DNA of 64,000 nt, taken from positions 1-64,000 of the forward strand of contig JAKCPI010008000.1 in assembly GCA_023213315.1 (NCBI GenBank). The letters are read 5' to 3'. The first letter of the stretch is position 1; each line of letters opens with the position of its first letter. Both the position numbers and the translations under genes were made by a program. The DNA is from Euborellia annulipes (Eukaryota > Arthropoda > Insecta > Dermaptera > Anisolabididae). Under the pieces are notes generated by a model. It saw only the letters and a program-made list of their open reading frames with translations, ran no database searches and had not been told where the DNA came from. Below are positions 11,433-20,406 of this stretch, in pieces.

Positions 11433-11644
11433 GAGAGGAGGCAATGGCTAACTGAGGATTACGGAGTCCTAAGTCTCAACACAGCTCGGGTTCGGATCCA
11501 GCTTGCCGCAAATAATTCAAACATCCTGCCGAAGTCTCCTCTTAGGGTAGGAAAGGCAGATAGCCCCACCGTGGTATCACAAAGGGCCTAATTGGCCTAA
11601 GTGTGTTCCCTCTCTGGGAACGGCCACTTCAACCTAACCTAACC
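11433..11644 (+). mobile_element. tRNA-derived SINE with (CCTAA)n tail
   Basis: It is bounded by an exact 11-bp duplication TAGTCTGGGAC (11422-11432 and 11645-11655). The head has a TGGCTAACTGAGG A-box-like and a GGTTCGGATCC B-box-like element, and the 3' tail is AACCTAACCTAACC. It lies about 450 bp upstream of the homeobox exon. A frame that stays open across it is a by-product. Confidence 0.8.
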
Positions 11645-11655
11645 TAGTCTGGGAC

Positions 11656-12070
11656 CATAGTTTAAAGAATTACAATTTTTGATGCTCATCTGATTTGATG
11701 AATGATTCTTCTTCAAAATTATCAAAATATAATCGAATATCGAAAAATAAAAGTAGATACTTTGAATTGATTCAAATAAACATCCGTGAAAAATTTCCAA
11801 TAATCCACAAAACCTGACGACTAAATGTAGAGATAATATTTCTGATAAATTTGCCAGCGGTTTTTTGAATGCTTCAGAGGACATGAGCATTTATGTTTTT
11901 AAACAAATGCTCACCCCGATCTAAAACCCTATTAATTTGCCAAACATACATAGATGACTTTCTGATTAGCGTGTAGAGCTTTATTAATTACATACAATCC
12001 CTGAGTTGTGTCGTCTTGAAATACTGTTTTTTGTAACACAAAGAGAGAAGAGAAAAATGAGATGCTAAAT
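11656..12070. other. Intron 1 (or 5' flank) just upstream of the homeobox exon
   Basis: AT-rich. It includes the right member of the direct repeat noted at 10680. No further element seen. I found no exon with an Rx octapeptide (H-S/T-I-x-x-I-L-G type) anywhere in 1-12092. Confidence 0.5.
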
Positions 12071-12092
12071 GAAGTGGTTTTGCGTGTTGCAG
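12071..12092 (+). other. Rx: Splice acceptor of the homeobox exon
   Basis: A T/G-rich tract (GGTTTTGCGTGTTGCAG) ends in AG at 12091-12092. It is short and purine-interrupted, so it looks like a weak acceptor. I chose it because it is the nearest AG upstream of a clearly Rx-like frame. It is not proven by transcript data. Confidence 0.6.
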
Positions 12093-12419
12093 GGGAAAAC
12101 AGTAACTCGAACGACGAGCTGCATTGTGGGGGGCGTGCACGACGCAAGCGACGACGAGGGTGGCGGTGGGAGCACTGGGGGCGGTGGTCCTGGGGGAGAT
12201 GCTATGAGTCCCGGGGGACCCGGGTCCGGAGGCGGCGTCGACGGCCTCGGGTCCTCCGGCGACCCGGGCAGTAAGAAAAAACATCGTCGTAACAGGACCA
12301 CCTTCACCACCTACCAGTTGCACGAACTTGAGAGAGCGTTCGAAAAATCTCACTATCCAGACGTTTATAGTCGGGAAGAATTAGCAATGAAAGTTAACCT
12401 GCCAGAAGTACGAGTACAG
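12093..12419 (+). CDS. Rx: Rx/Rax homeobox gene, internal exon (homeodomain residues 1-46)
   Basis: Retinal homeobox transcription factor, a nuclear DNA-binding protein of eye and forebrain specification (family knowledge). The exon has 109 codons if it starts at 12093 after the TTGCAG acceptor. Codons 1-63 form a low-complexity linker (SDDEG, then Gly/Ser/Pro runs). KKKHRRNR is a basic nuclear-localisation-like stretch. The homeodomain starts at His (12282) and shows F8, L16 and F20, with [24 protein letters not shown] typical of Rx. It ends at CAG|GTAGGA (12419/12420), between residues 46 and 47, phase 0. The frame stays open upstream of 12093, so the acceptor choice rests on the AG and on the weak T/G-rich tract before it. 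The octapeptide expected in the first exon is absent. GC content is far above the flanks. Confidence 0.96.
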
Positions 12420-12472
12420 GTAGGAATTTAACCACTATTCTTTCTTCTCTCTCATTCAAATTATTTCCAATT

Positions 12473-13162
12473 TTTTACTTTCTCTTACCTCTATATATAT
12501 GTTAATATATATAGAGAGAGAAAGTATTGGATTCATGTCAAAAATTCGATGTCGAGATTTTGATAGATCTTCACGTTTTGAGGTCCCCTGAATCCAAAAA
12601 GTGGTTTTCGCGACATGGTCTGTCTGTCTGTCTGTGTGTGTGTCTGTGTGTGTGTGTGTGTGTGTCTGTGTTCACTTTTAAGCATGAAGGAATTGAGCTA
12701 TGAGGTTGAAATTTGATATTTAAGTTAGGCACCTTCCGGGACCGGAAAAATAAGCTTTTAATCAAAATCGGCCAAAGAGTACTAGTACTTTACTGATGTA
12801 CTTTTTCAGTTTTTTTCGATTTTCTCAAAATTCACTCTAACGATTTTGATTAAAATTCAAAAATCAATTACTTTTTAGATGCTCTTTCAAATGTATATTG
12901 TCGTTTTGCCCTCAAAATTGTTTGAAGCACACTTTACTCTTGTGCTTCATAGGAAAGATAGGAGAAATGGTTGCCATGGTTACAAAATATAAATATTTTC
13001 CCATACTTATAAATTTTACATCTGAATTCAAATATTCCCTACTGCCGGGAACTAAATACATGTCGACACAAAAAATCTGGTGTGACAAGCACAGTACACA
13101 ACTTTCGATTACCGAAGGTAAGAGAAAGTTGTGTGCTGTGCGCCAGTCACACCAGATTTTTT
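12473..13162 (+). mobile_element. Family A element, complete, beside the Rx splice donor
   Basis: The 5' hairpin starts 54 bp after the exon. The body has (GTCT)n/(GT)n, AGCATGAAGGAATTGAGC, GGTTGCCATGGTTAC, and the 3' palindrome CTGGTGTGACAAGC ... GCCAGTCACACCAG. It is close in sequence to the copy at 9511 and inverted relative to the copies at 16665 and 57530. Confidence 0.85.
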
Positions 13163-13395
13163 ATACTGTAGTGTTAAGTTTTAGAAATTTATTAAATAAA
13201 AAATCATATATGAAAAAAACGCAATTTATAGGAGAATTTTTGAGTCTCAGAAGAGGGGCAATTTGTTTTGATTGGTTTTTGCAAAGAGTTTTTACAAAAT
13301 TTTTGATAATAAAAAAAATCATAATTTCAAAAAATAAAGTCATTATTTTGGTAAATTTTCTAAAACTATAATCTCTGACAAAATTTAAGGTGGAG

Positions 13396-13555
13396 CCAAA
13401 AGAAATTTCAAGATATATGCAGCCAAAATTATTTCTTTTCGGTACTTTCGGCACGTTCCAGGCTGTCTTCAGATGGTCTAAGCCAGTGGCCGAAACGTCA
13501 GGCTGGAACGGCACAATAAAAGAAATAATTTTGGCTTCCTATGTCTTGGAATTTT
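13396..13555. repeat. Fold-back with degenerate hammerhead-like core
   Basis: The arms CAAAATTATTTCTTTT and AAAAGAAATAATTTTG, plus GTTCCAGGC / CAGGCTGGAAC, pair head to head. The centre has TCTTCAGATGGTC and GGCCGAAACGTC, the same words as in the better fold-back at 26570. Confidence 0.6.
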
Positions 13556-13579
13556 TTTTTCTCTTCGCCTTAATAATAC

Positions 13580-14045
13580 TTCCAACCAGAGCCGAATCTA
13601 GGGGGCGGGGGCAGGGGCCATGTGCAGATATCAGGGGGTTGCAAAATACCAGGGTCAAAATTTAAACCTCAAAATCTTCAGTGAGGTTTTCGAGGGTCAG
13701 TTTAATTTTTTGGAGATTGGATTCAACATAGAAAGTAATCCCAATTTGTACCTCAAAATCCTACTTACGGACGGTTTTACAACTTTGAAGTTTAAATCAG
13801 AACTGCAGAATTTACAATTGGCCCTCAAAAACTTCAATCCATATAGAAATTATTCTATACTGGTTTGAGCTTCAAAAACCTCAGAGTTTCGAGGTTATAG
13901 TTAGGATTGCAAATCAATCGGTAATTCATTTTTAAACCTCATGGTTTTGAGTGTTAAAGTAGAATTACTTTCTGAGCGGCAAATAAAACATCAAAAAATT
14001 CCTAGAATAAATAAAAACAATAATAGAAGAAAATATAGTCAGCCA
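13580..14045. other. Unclassified moderately repetitive DNA
   Basis: It begins with a G-rich hAT-like word (CAGAGCCGAATCTAGGGGG) and contains repeated AACCTCAAAATC-like words (13663, 13750, 13935). No coding domain in the open frames. Confidence 0.35.
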
Positions 14046-14048
14046 GAG

Positions 14049-14632
14049 GAAATGAAACTTCCATTATTGGAGACAGTTTCGGCTTTTTTCAGTCCATTTT
14101 TCGAGAGAATGAACTCAAATGGCAGCGTGTATTGAGTTAAATCCCTCTTCTTGGGTATTAATATACATAAAATCCTAGTACATAAATACAAGGCAATGCT
14201 AAAATCATATACCACGTATATACTATGCAGTCAGTTCTAGTTCTAATTCAAATTTGTTAAAAAATAAAAATATTGTTCCTAGAACTATATTAGCATTAAA
14301 TATTTATTAATTCATATATCCGAGAAAATAAGGGTGTGCAGCCGGGAGTCGAACCACGGATCCTCCGATTTGTACTCAGAGTGCCCTACCACTGGACCAC
14401 AGCACGGCATTCGGATATATGAAGTTCATTTATGAACTCAGTTGGAAAGCAATTATTATATTAGCATTGTCTTATATTTATTTACAAGGATTTTATGTAT
14501 TAATAAATTGATACTCAAGATGGGGCAACTTTACCATTTATAATGCGCTGTCATTTGAGTTCATACTCTTGAATGAAGAGTGCATTATTCAATTAAAACC
14601 AAAACTTTTTCCAATACTGAAAGTTTAATTTC
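14049..14632. repeat. Diverged fold-back with a tRNA-like sequence in its loop
   Basis: GGTATTAATATACATAAAAT and its flanks at 14148-14210 are complementary to 14461-14521. The outer words GAACTCAAATGGCAGCG and CGCTGTCATTTGAGTTC also pair. Arms are about 240 bp with obvious mismatches. The tRNA-like block sits at the centre. Confidence 0.65.
14337..14407 (-). mobile_element. tRNA-like sequence (pseudo-tRNA or SINE-2 head)
   Basis: Minus strand: TGTGGTCCAGTGGTAGGGC (A box), a CTCTG/CGGAG anticodon-like stem whose 7-nt loop would hold ACA, and GGTTCGACTCCCGG (B box). The acceptor arm does not pair well and ACA is an unlikely anticodon, so I call it tRNA-derived. Related words occur near 49262-49740. 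Confidence 0.55.
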
Positions 14633-15460
14633 GTAGAGACTCATTTCCTGGCTGCCTTCTATTGTGAAAATAGAACAGTCACTTTACATAAATAAAAATA
14701 AAATTACTAATTTTAGTTAGTAATAATTTTTGTTCTATTATCTTTCTGGCGTTGCATATCCTTAGGCTATTTTTTATATTTTATTAAATAAATTTTTTAT
14801 TTAACATAAACTCAAAGATCATAATCTATTTTTATAATCGGATAATTCGATTTTTTCGATAGATCAATTTTGAATATCTTAATAGTTTTTTAATATCTTC
14901 TTTATACATTTTAAACACACATTATAAAACTCTTAAATTGTCCAGGTTGATCCTTCAAATTTTTTTTTATACTTTCTCTAAAGGGATTTCTAAGTGATAA
15001 TATCTAAAACATAACTTAAAAAAAAAAATAAACTTTTCAAAGCTAGCCTCTAATACGAGTTTGACAAGAGACCGACGACCCTCCCTTGTTTGGGACCGAG
15101 CGGTGGGGGAATAAATCCCTTAGAGTTGCGTGCATTCTATAATATAAATACGAATGACTGTCTCTCATAATTTCTCGGGCATTAAAAATATTTTGATTTG
15201 CTGGAATTATTATTAATGAGTACAAGAGCTGTTATCTTAATTTATTCAACATTTTAAATTAAACGTTATTACTGTTACTCATATTTAACAAGAGAATAAA
15301 CTGCCATTTGTAATGGAATATTATTGGCCAATATTTTACGAACTTGCAAGCTAAGTTTAGATCTAATTTTAGAATTAGTTACATTTATCTTTGATCTTTT
15401 GTCGATTGTGCTAATTTTCAATTTCCATATTAAAAAATAATGAAAATTGAAATTAATTGA
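14633..15460. other. AT-rich non-coding DNA
   Basis: I see nothing beyond A/T runs and a short GC-richer patch at 15040-15125 without a recognisable signature. Confidence 0.5.
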
Positions 15461-15833
15461 TTTTTAGCTTTCTCTTACCTACATGTGATGTTAATATACA
15501 TATATATATATATATATATAGCGAGAGAGAAAGTATTGGATTCATTTCAAAAATTCGATGTCGAAATTTTGATGGATATATACGTTTTGAACTCCCCTGA
15601 AACCAAAAAAGTGGTTTTTCGCGACGTGGTCTCTCTGTGTGTCTGGGTTCAATTCAAAGCATGAAGGAATTGAGCTAGGAGGTTGAAATTTTATATTTAA
15701 GTTAGACACCCACCTACAGCATGAAAATAAGCTTTTGATTAAAATCGGTCCAAAAGTATTATTATTTTACTGATGTAGTTTTTCAGATTTTGTCGATTTT
15801 CTCTAAATTTGCTCCAGCGATTTTGATTAAAAT
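15461..15833 (+). mobile_element. Family A, 3'-truncated copy
   Basis: 5' hairpin with an expanded (TA)n centre, the CGATGTCGAAATTTTGATGG block, TCTGTGTGTCTGGG, and the body as far as GCGATTTTGATTAAAAT. The 3' palindrome is missing. A retroposon with a 14-bp duplication follows immediately. Confidence 0.8.
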
Positions 15834-15847
15834 ATTAGCGATCGGTG

Positions 15848-15963
15848 CTTTACGGGCCGGCCTGTCCTATTTCTTCCGGTCGTAAAAACGTATGATATGG
15901 TTTGGAAGGAAAGAGTGAGGTCCGCCGACTCCGCATCACAGGATAAGGCGATGAGAGAAGAAG
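15848..15963 (+). mobile_element. Retroposon R, 5'-truncated copy
   Basis: It is flanked by ATTAGCGATCGGTG (15834) and ATTAGCGATCGATG (15964), a 14-bp duplication with one mismatch. ACGGGCCGGCCTGTCCTATT, CCGCCGACTCCGCA and the AGAGAAGAAG tail match the longer copy at 54090-54323. Confidence 0.75.
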
Positions 15964-16133
15964 ATTAGCGATCGATGATTTCCAATTAATAAGCAGTTAA
16001 GATGGCCAATTAATCCCACAAAAATGGCGAATAAACGATAATAACTGATCTGTTTTTCGAATATTGCATCTAAATTTAAATCAGAATTGTTGGATATTGG
16101 GTTTAGAATCTCAAACGTTAAACCCATACGCAC

Positions 16134-16361
16134 CAAGGGCGGATACAAGGGGGGGGGGGGTAAAGGGGTAATTACCCCCCCCCCCCCTCCGAGATTCGAA
16201 AAAAATACCTTTTTTTCGCAAAAAAATTTATTTTTAATGTAAAATTTTTAAAATTAATACTTAAAAATTTGATGTGTATTTATATTCTGGCAAACAAGTA
16301 CAGAATGCGCTTTTAAATTAAAAACACCCCCCCCCGAGAAACACCTCTGGATCCGCCCTTG
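16134..16361 (-). mobile_element. hAT-like MITE D
   Basis: The inverted ends CAAGGGCGGATAC and GGATCCGCCCTTG are flanked by ATACGCAC / ATACACAC (8 bp, one mismatch). It has G and C homopolymer tracts next to the ends and an AT-rich core with ATTCTGGCAAACAAGTACAG, as in the copies at 24033 and 45290. Confidence 0.8.
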
Positions 16362-16664
16362 ATACACACCCCACAAACCCATTCTAAAAAATACAAAAAC
16401 TTATCAGACTTCAAAATGCATTAACAAATACTAACATATGAGTACTTAACAAACCTGGGCCTTCATCTTTCAATCATATCTAATCAATATCCTTACAAAC
16501 CGTTCATAAATTAACGAGTTAGCTCTTTGTGAGAATCTTAATTAAAAACAAATAATACAGAACAACGGTGGAATCAGTCCAAAAACTTAAAATCACTTCA
16601 CAATCACTTAATTTATTTTTTGGACAATTGGACTTGTTGCCAACTAATTTATATATAATTCGAT

Positions 16665-17233
16665 CAAAAAAATCTGGCGCACAGCACACAACTTTCTCTT
16701 ACCTTCGGTAATCGAAAGGTGTGTTCTGTGCTTGTCACACCAGATTTTTTGTGTCGACATATATTTAGTTCCCGACCGTACGGAACATATGAATTCAGAT
16801 GTAAAATTTATAAGTATGGGAAAATATTTATATTTTGTTACCATGGCAACCATTTCTCCTATCTTTTCTATGAGAGTACAAGAGTAAAGTGGTCTTCAGA
16901 AGATTTCAATCACAAAACGAGAATATACATTTGAAAGAGCATCTAAAAAATAATTGATTTTTGAATTTTAATCAAAATCGTTAGAGCGAATTTTGAGAAA
17001 ATCGAAAAAAACTGAAAAAGTACATCAGTAAAGTACTAGTACTCTTTGGCCGATTTTGATTAAAAGCTTATTTTTCCGGTCCCGGGGGGTGTTTGACTTA
17101 AATATAAAATTTCAGTCTCATAGCTCAATTCCTTCATGCTTAAAAGTGAACACAGACAGACAGACACACAGACAGACCATGTCGCGAAAACCACTTTTTT
17201 GGATTCAGGGGACTTCAAAACGTGTATATTCAT
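16665..17233 (-). mobile_element. Family A, lacking the 5' hairpin
   Basis: The 3' palindrome at the left (AATCTGGCGCACAGCACAC ... GTCACACCAGATT) is followed by the full body in reverse and ends at CAAAACGTGTATATTCATC. The 5' terminal hairpin is absent. Confidence 0.8.
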
Positions 17234-17331
17234 CTTTCAATTTAAATTAAACTACAGTACACTAGTATATTCATCTATCACCAAGACATTTTTTTATGGA
17301 TATAATTATTTTCATACTATTCTATATTTAA

Positions 17332-17866
17332 GGCACAACAATCGAGCAAAAAGGTTTTCGATCAAAATGTTTTGGCCCCCGGGTGTGGCGTAGTAGGTAG
17401 AGTGCCTACCTCCTATACCAAACGTCGCGGGTTCGGACCCAGGCAGTCCGATGATTTTATTTAAGCCATTTGGATACCAGATGGCTTAAATAGAAATGCC
17501 TGAACCTACAATTTATATATTACTTACAACGGTTATCGCCAAAGTCTTAAATGGCCTAAGTTGCCGAAAAGACTGTGTGAATGTGTGAGTGAGTGTGAGT
17601 GTGAATGAGAAAAAAGTGTGAATGTTTAAAAAAAAAAAAAAAAAAAATGTTTTGTCCAAGAGCAAAACGTTTTGCTCGATGCCAAAACACAACAATCGAG
17701 CAAAAACGTTTTTGGACAAAACATTTTGTTGGATGATGTCGAATCATGTCCGATTGTGTTTTGTCTCTTCGGTGTGCGTTGACCCATAGAAAGCAATGAA
17801 AAAACAGTTTTAGGCAAAAAACGTTTTGTCCGAAAACGTTTTTGCTCGATCAGTGTGCGTTCAGTC
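17332..17866. mobile_element. Harbinger-like MITE made of AACGTT palindromes, interrupted by SINE-1
   Basis: It is flanked by TAA on both sides (17329-17331, 17867-17869). The interior repeats words such as GAGCAAAACGTTTTGCTC and GGACAAAACATTTTG in both orientations, and the right end is GTGTGCGTTCAGTC. A relative at 34999 has better ends. A SINE-1 copy (17375-17643) is inserted in it. Confidence 0.55.
17375..17643 (+). mobile_element. SINE-1 copy, full length
   Basis: It is flanked by AAAATGTTTTG (11 bp: 17364-17374 and 17644-17654). CGTAGTAGGTAGAGTGCC is A-box-like and GGGTTCGGACCC is the B box, followed by the palindrome, GACTGTGTGAATG and a long A tail. Confidence 0.88.
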
Positions 17867-17871
17867 TAACC

Positions 17872-18023
17872 CATGGGTTTCCAAACTTTATGTTACCACG
17901 CCTCCCTTAAAAATATTTAATCTTATGACCCCTCCCCCCCCCCCATTTTATAAAATAATACAAAAACAAAAGCTTTTAATGCTAAAAAATATAAATTTGT
18001 GCCTCACAGTTTGGAAAACGCTG
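17872..18023. mobile_element. hAT-like MITE (TTTCCAAACT family), short copy
   Basis: The ends GGGTTTCCAAACTTTATG and CACAGTTTGGAAAACGCTG form inverted termini. CACGCCTCCCTTAAAAATAT is shared with the copies at 20076 and 48457. The ends resemble those of Charlie-type hAT elements. No clear 8-bp duplication. Confidence 0.6.
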
Positions 18024-18056
18024 GTATAAGGGTATTTTATGGCTGGTGGAATTTGT

Positions 18057-18262
18057 ATCAGGAATGAAAGTATGAAAAAACGAAATCAGAATATTTTCTT
18101 TAAAAATATATTTTAACAGCTTACGTTTCGGCCTTGGTCAAAGCCATCCTCGGATGACCACTAACAGCTCCGAGGATGGCTTTGATCAAAGCCGAAACGT
18201 AAGCTGTTAAAATATATTTTTAAAGAAAAAATCTGGTTGCGTTTTCTTCTAACTTTCATTCC
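18057..18262. repeat. Fold-back with two degenerate hammerhead-like cores
   Basis: The arms (AATGAAAGTATGAAAAAACG / CGTTTTCTTCTAACTTTCATT and the TTTTAACAGCTTACGTTTCGG pair) flank a short loop near 18155. Each arm reads CCGAGGA, TGGCTTTG..CAAAGCC, GAAACGT (plus 18170-18200; minus 18123-18153). CCGAGGA departs from CTGANGA at one base. Confidence 0.7.
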
Positions 18263-18285
18263 TGAAGAAAAATATTTTTCTCAAA

Positions 18286-18546
18286 TCTTATTTTTACGCC
18301 CTAAGGGGGTGCCTGACTTAAATATAAAATTTCAACCTCCTAGCTCAATTCCTTCATGCTTTAAATTGAACCTAAACAGACACACAGACAGACCATGTCG
18401 CGAAAACCACTTTTTTGTATTCAGGAGACCTCAAAACGTGTATATCCATCAAAGTCTAGACATCGAATTTTTGACATGAATCCAATACTTACTATATATA
18501 TATATATGTATATTAACTTATACATATAGATAAGAGAAAGTAAAAA
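18286..18546 (-). mobile_element. Family A, 5'-half copy
   Basis: GGGGGTGCCTGACTTAAATA, the CATGTCGCGAAAACCAC block and the terminal hairpin with (TA)n ending GATAAGAGAAAGTA. The 3' half and its palindrome are missing. Confidence 0.8.
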
Positions 18547-19053
18547 TTCAAATCCGAATTAAGATTATTGGTTCTATATACAAAAAGATGAACTCACCCC
18601 AGTAAAATTCTAAGTGGACTAGTTATTATTATCTGTTTAAGAGAGTTTAATTCTCTTAAATTAATTCCGCCCCAGTAATAAGAAATTTTAGAATGACATT
18701 AAAATGTTTCTACCCCACTATGCTATTTGCTAAATATTGAATATAAATTTTAACTCAAACGGAATGCACTTATTTTTTAGTAAAAGTATTAAAAAACATT
18801 AATATAGGGCATTAACCCCCTGGGTTAAGGAAATGCGAGCCTTCACAGCGAAATTACTCTCAAAATAATTTGAATACATTTATAAATAATTATTTTTATT
18901 TTTATTTTATTTTGAAATTATTTTATTTTTATTTTCAACCCTTAATCCACCCCTGAGTAAAAGTATATTAAAGAAATTTGATTAACAAAAATATAGGCTA
19001 AATAACAAGAATATAATGGTAAATAATGGTGACTTAAGAAAAGATGAAAAAAT
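18547..19053. other. AT-rich non-coding DNA
   Basis: No element or gene recognised. Confidence 0.45.
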
Positions 19054-19293
19054 GCCCTCAGACTTGGTGTAGGTGGTAGCGTGCCTACCTTCTATACCGA
19101 ACGTCGCGGGTTCGGACCCCTGGCAGTCCGAAATGGATACCAAATGGCTTAAATTGAAATGCCTGGACCCCCAATGTGCATATTATTAATTAATAACGGT
19201 TATCGTATAAAGTCTTATATGGCCTGAGTTGCCGCAAAGACTGTGTGAATGTAGAGTGTGAATGAGAAAAAAGTGTGTGTTTAAAAAAAAAAA
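19054..19293 (+). mobile_element. SINE-1 copy
   Basis: GCCCTCAGACTTGGTGTAGG, the B box GGGTTCGGACCCC, AAATGGATACCAAATGGC (left half of the palindrome deleted), GACTGTGTGAATG and an A run. Confidence 0.85.
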
Positions 19294-20075
19294 TAGATAA
19301 ATAAAAATAAAAAACTAATTTTTTTTTCAATGACACCTACACTCCCCCTCTACCTTTCAACAGCTTATATTCACCCTCTACCCTTAGTGAAATATAAAAT
19401 ATTTAATTTCATATTTAAAAGAATCGTTTTTCGCAGCCAAATTATTTGTTTCTATAATTTTTTTTTTCAACGATAAAATGCTTAATAATTACCTTTAATA
19501 AGACACTCAAGAGGGCGTGCTGGTTGATGGCGGGGCCAGGGTGGGTTACACTATATTAATTATTCACTTTGATTCACTTTAAACCGAACTAAAAAAGAAA
19601 GGATCTCGCCGCCTGTCAGCAGGCCACGCTCTCGACTGAACGAGAGACTTGTCTCTCTTTGTTTTGAAATAAAATAGATGAAAATAACAATTCCCTTTTT
19701 ATTAAAAAGAAAAAAAAACCTTTTGCTCTAATCTAACTATAGAGCTGGACAAAATGTCAACAAGTGATTTAAAATATTCCAAGGCCTTTCTTAAATAATC
19801 GACCCTTCTCCCCCTAATCAAAATAATAATCAACCCTATTTTTTGAATGTTTTCTATTTATTTGACTTCGATTTAGCTAAAATAAACTTAAAAAACATTT
19901 TTTCAATTTTTCAACCCCTTATCAAATCTTAATAAATAAAATAATTAACAATGCTATCGCTTTCGGCGAGCTTCGCGTCTAGTCAGAAAAAAATTAAAAC
20001 CCTGAAAAACTTCCCTGGATCCGCCTTTGGGTTTTACACATAGTATAATTTTCTAGAATGAGTCTTACTTTAGGC
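19294..20075. other. Non-coding AT-rich DNA
   Basis: A small GC-richer patch (19500-19660, GCTGGTTGATGGCGGGGCC) without a recognised signature. Otherwise A/T runs. Confidence 0.45.
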
Positions 20076-20406
20076 CAGTGGTTTCCAAACTTTATGTTAC
20101 AACGCCTCCCTTAAAAATATTTAATCGTATGACGCCCCCCTACCCCACACATTTAATAAAATAATACAAAAACAAAAATTTTTAATACTAAAAAATATAA
20201 ATTTATATAAAAATATTTTCTTTATTTATTAATATTTATTATTTTAATTAAAAACTCAGTCCCAGAATCTTCTAAATTATTTTATTATTTTATTTATAAA
20301 ACTAGCAATCATTTGGAAAATATTCTTGGTGGCCAATATTCGCGCCTCCCCTTAGACTAGTCCGCGTCTCCCTAGGGAGGGGAGCCTCACAGTTTGGAAA
20401 ACGCTG
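20076..20406. mobile_element. hAT-like MITE (TTTCCAAACT family), longest copy
   Basis: The inverted ends CAGTGGTTTCCAAACT and AGTTTGGAAAACGCTG match hAT/Charlie-type termini. The subterminal ACGCCTCCCTTAAAAATAT and CGCGCCTCCCCTTAGAC words mirror each other. No transposase. No convincing 8-bp flank duplication. Confidence 0.65.

Noticed and set aside
11202..11591. 129-codon open frame
   Set aside because: Its second half is the (CCTAA)-tailed SINE read through. No domain and no splice support.
1..12070. First Rx exon with octapeptide
   Set aside because: I looked for an H-S/T-I-x-x-I-L-G-type stretch in the open frames and found none. It probably lies upstream of the window.
12062..12353. 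Alternative open frames on both strands over the homeobox exon (70-121 codons)
   Set aside because: They are out-of-frame shadows of the GC-rich Rx exon. Only the frame with the homeodomain has a domain.
14337..14407. Functional tRNA gene
   Set aside because: A and B boxes are present but the acceptor and T stems pair poorly and the anticodon would be ACA. Better explained as tRNA-derived.
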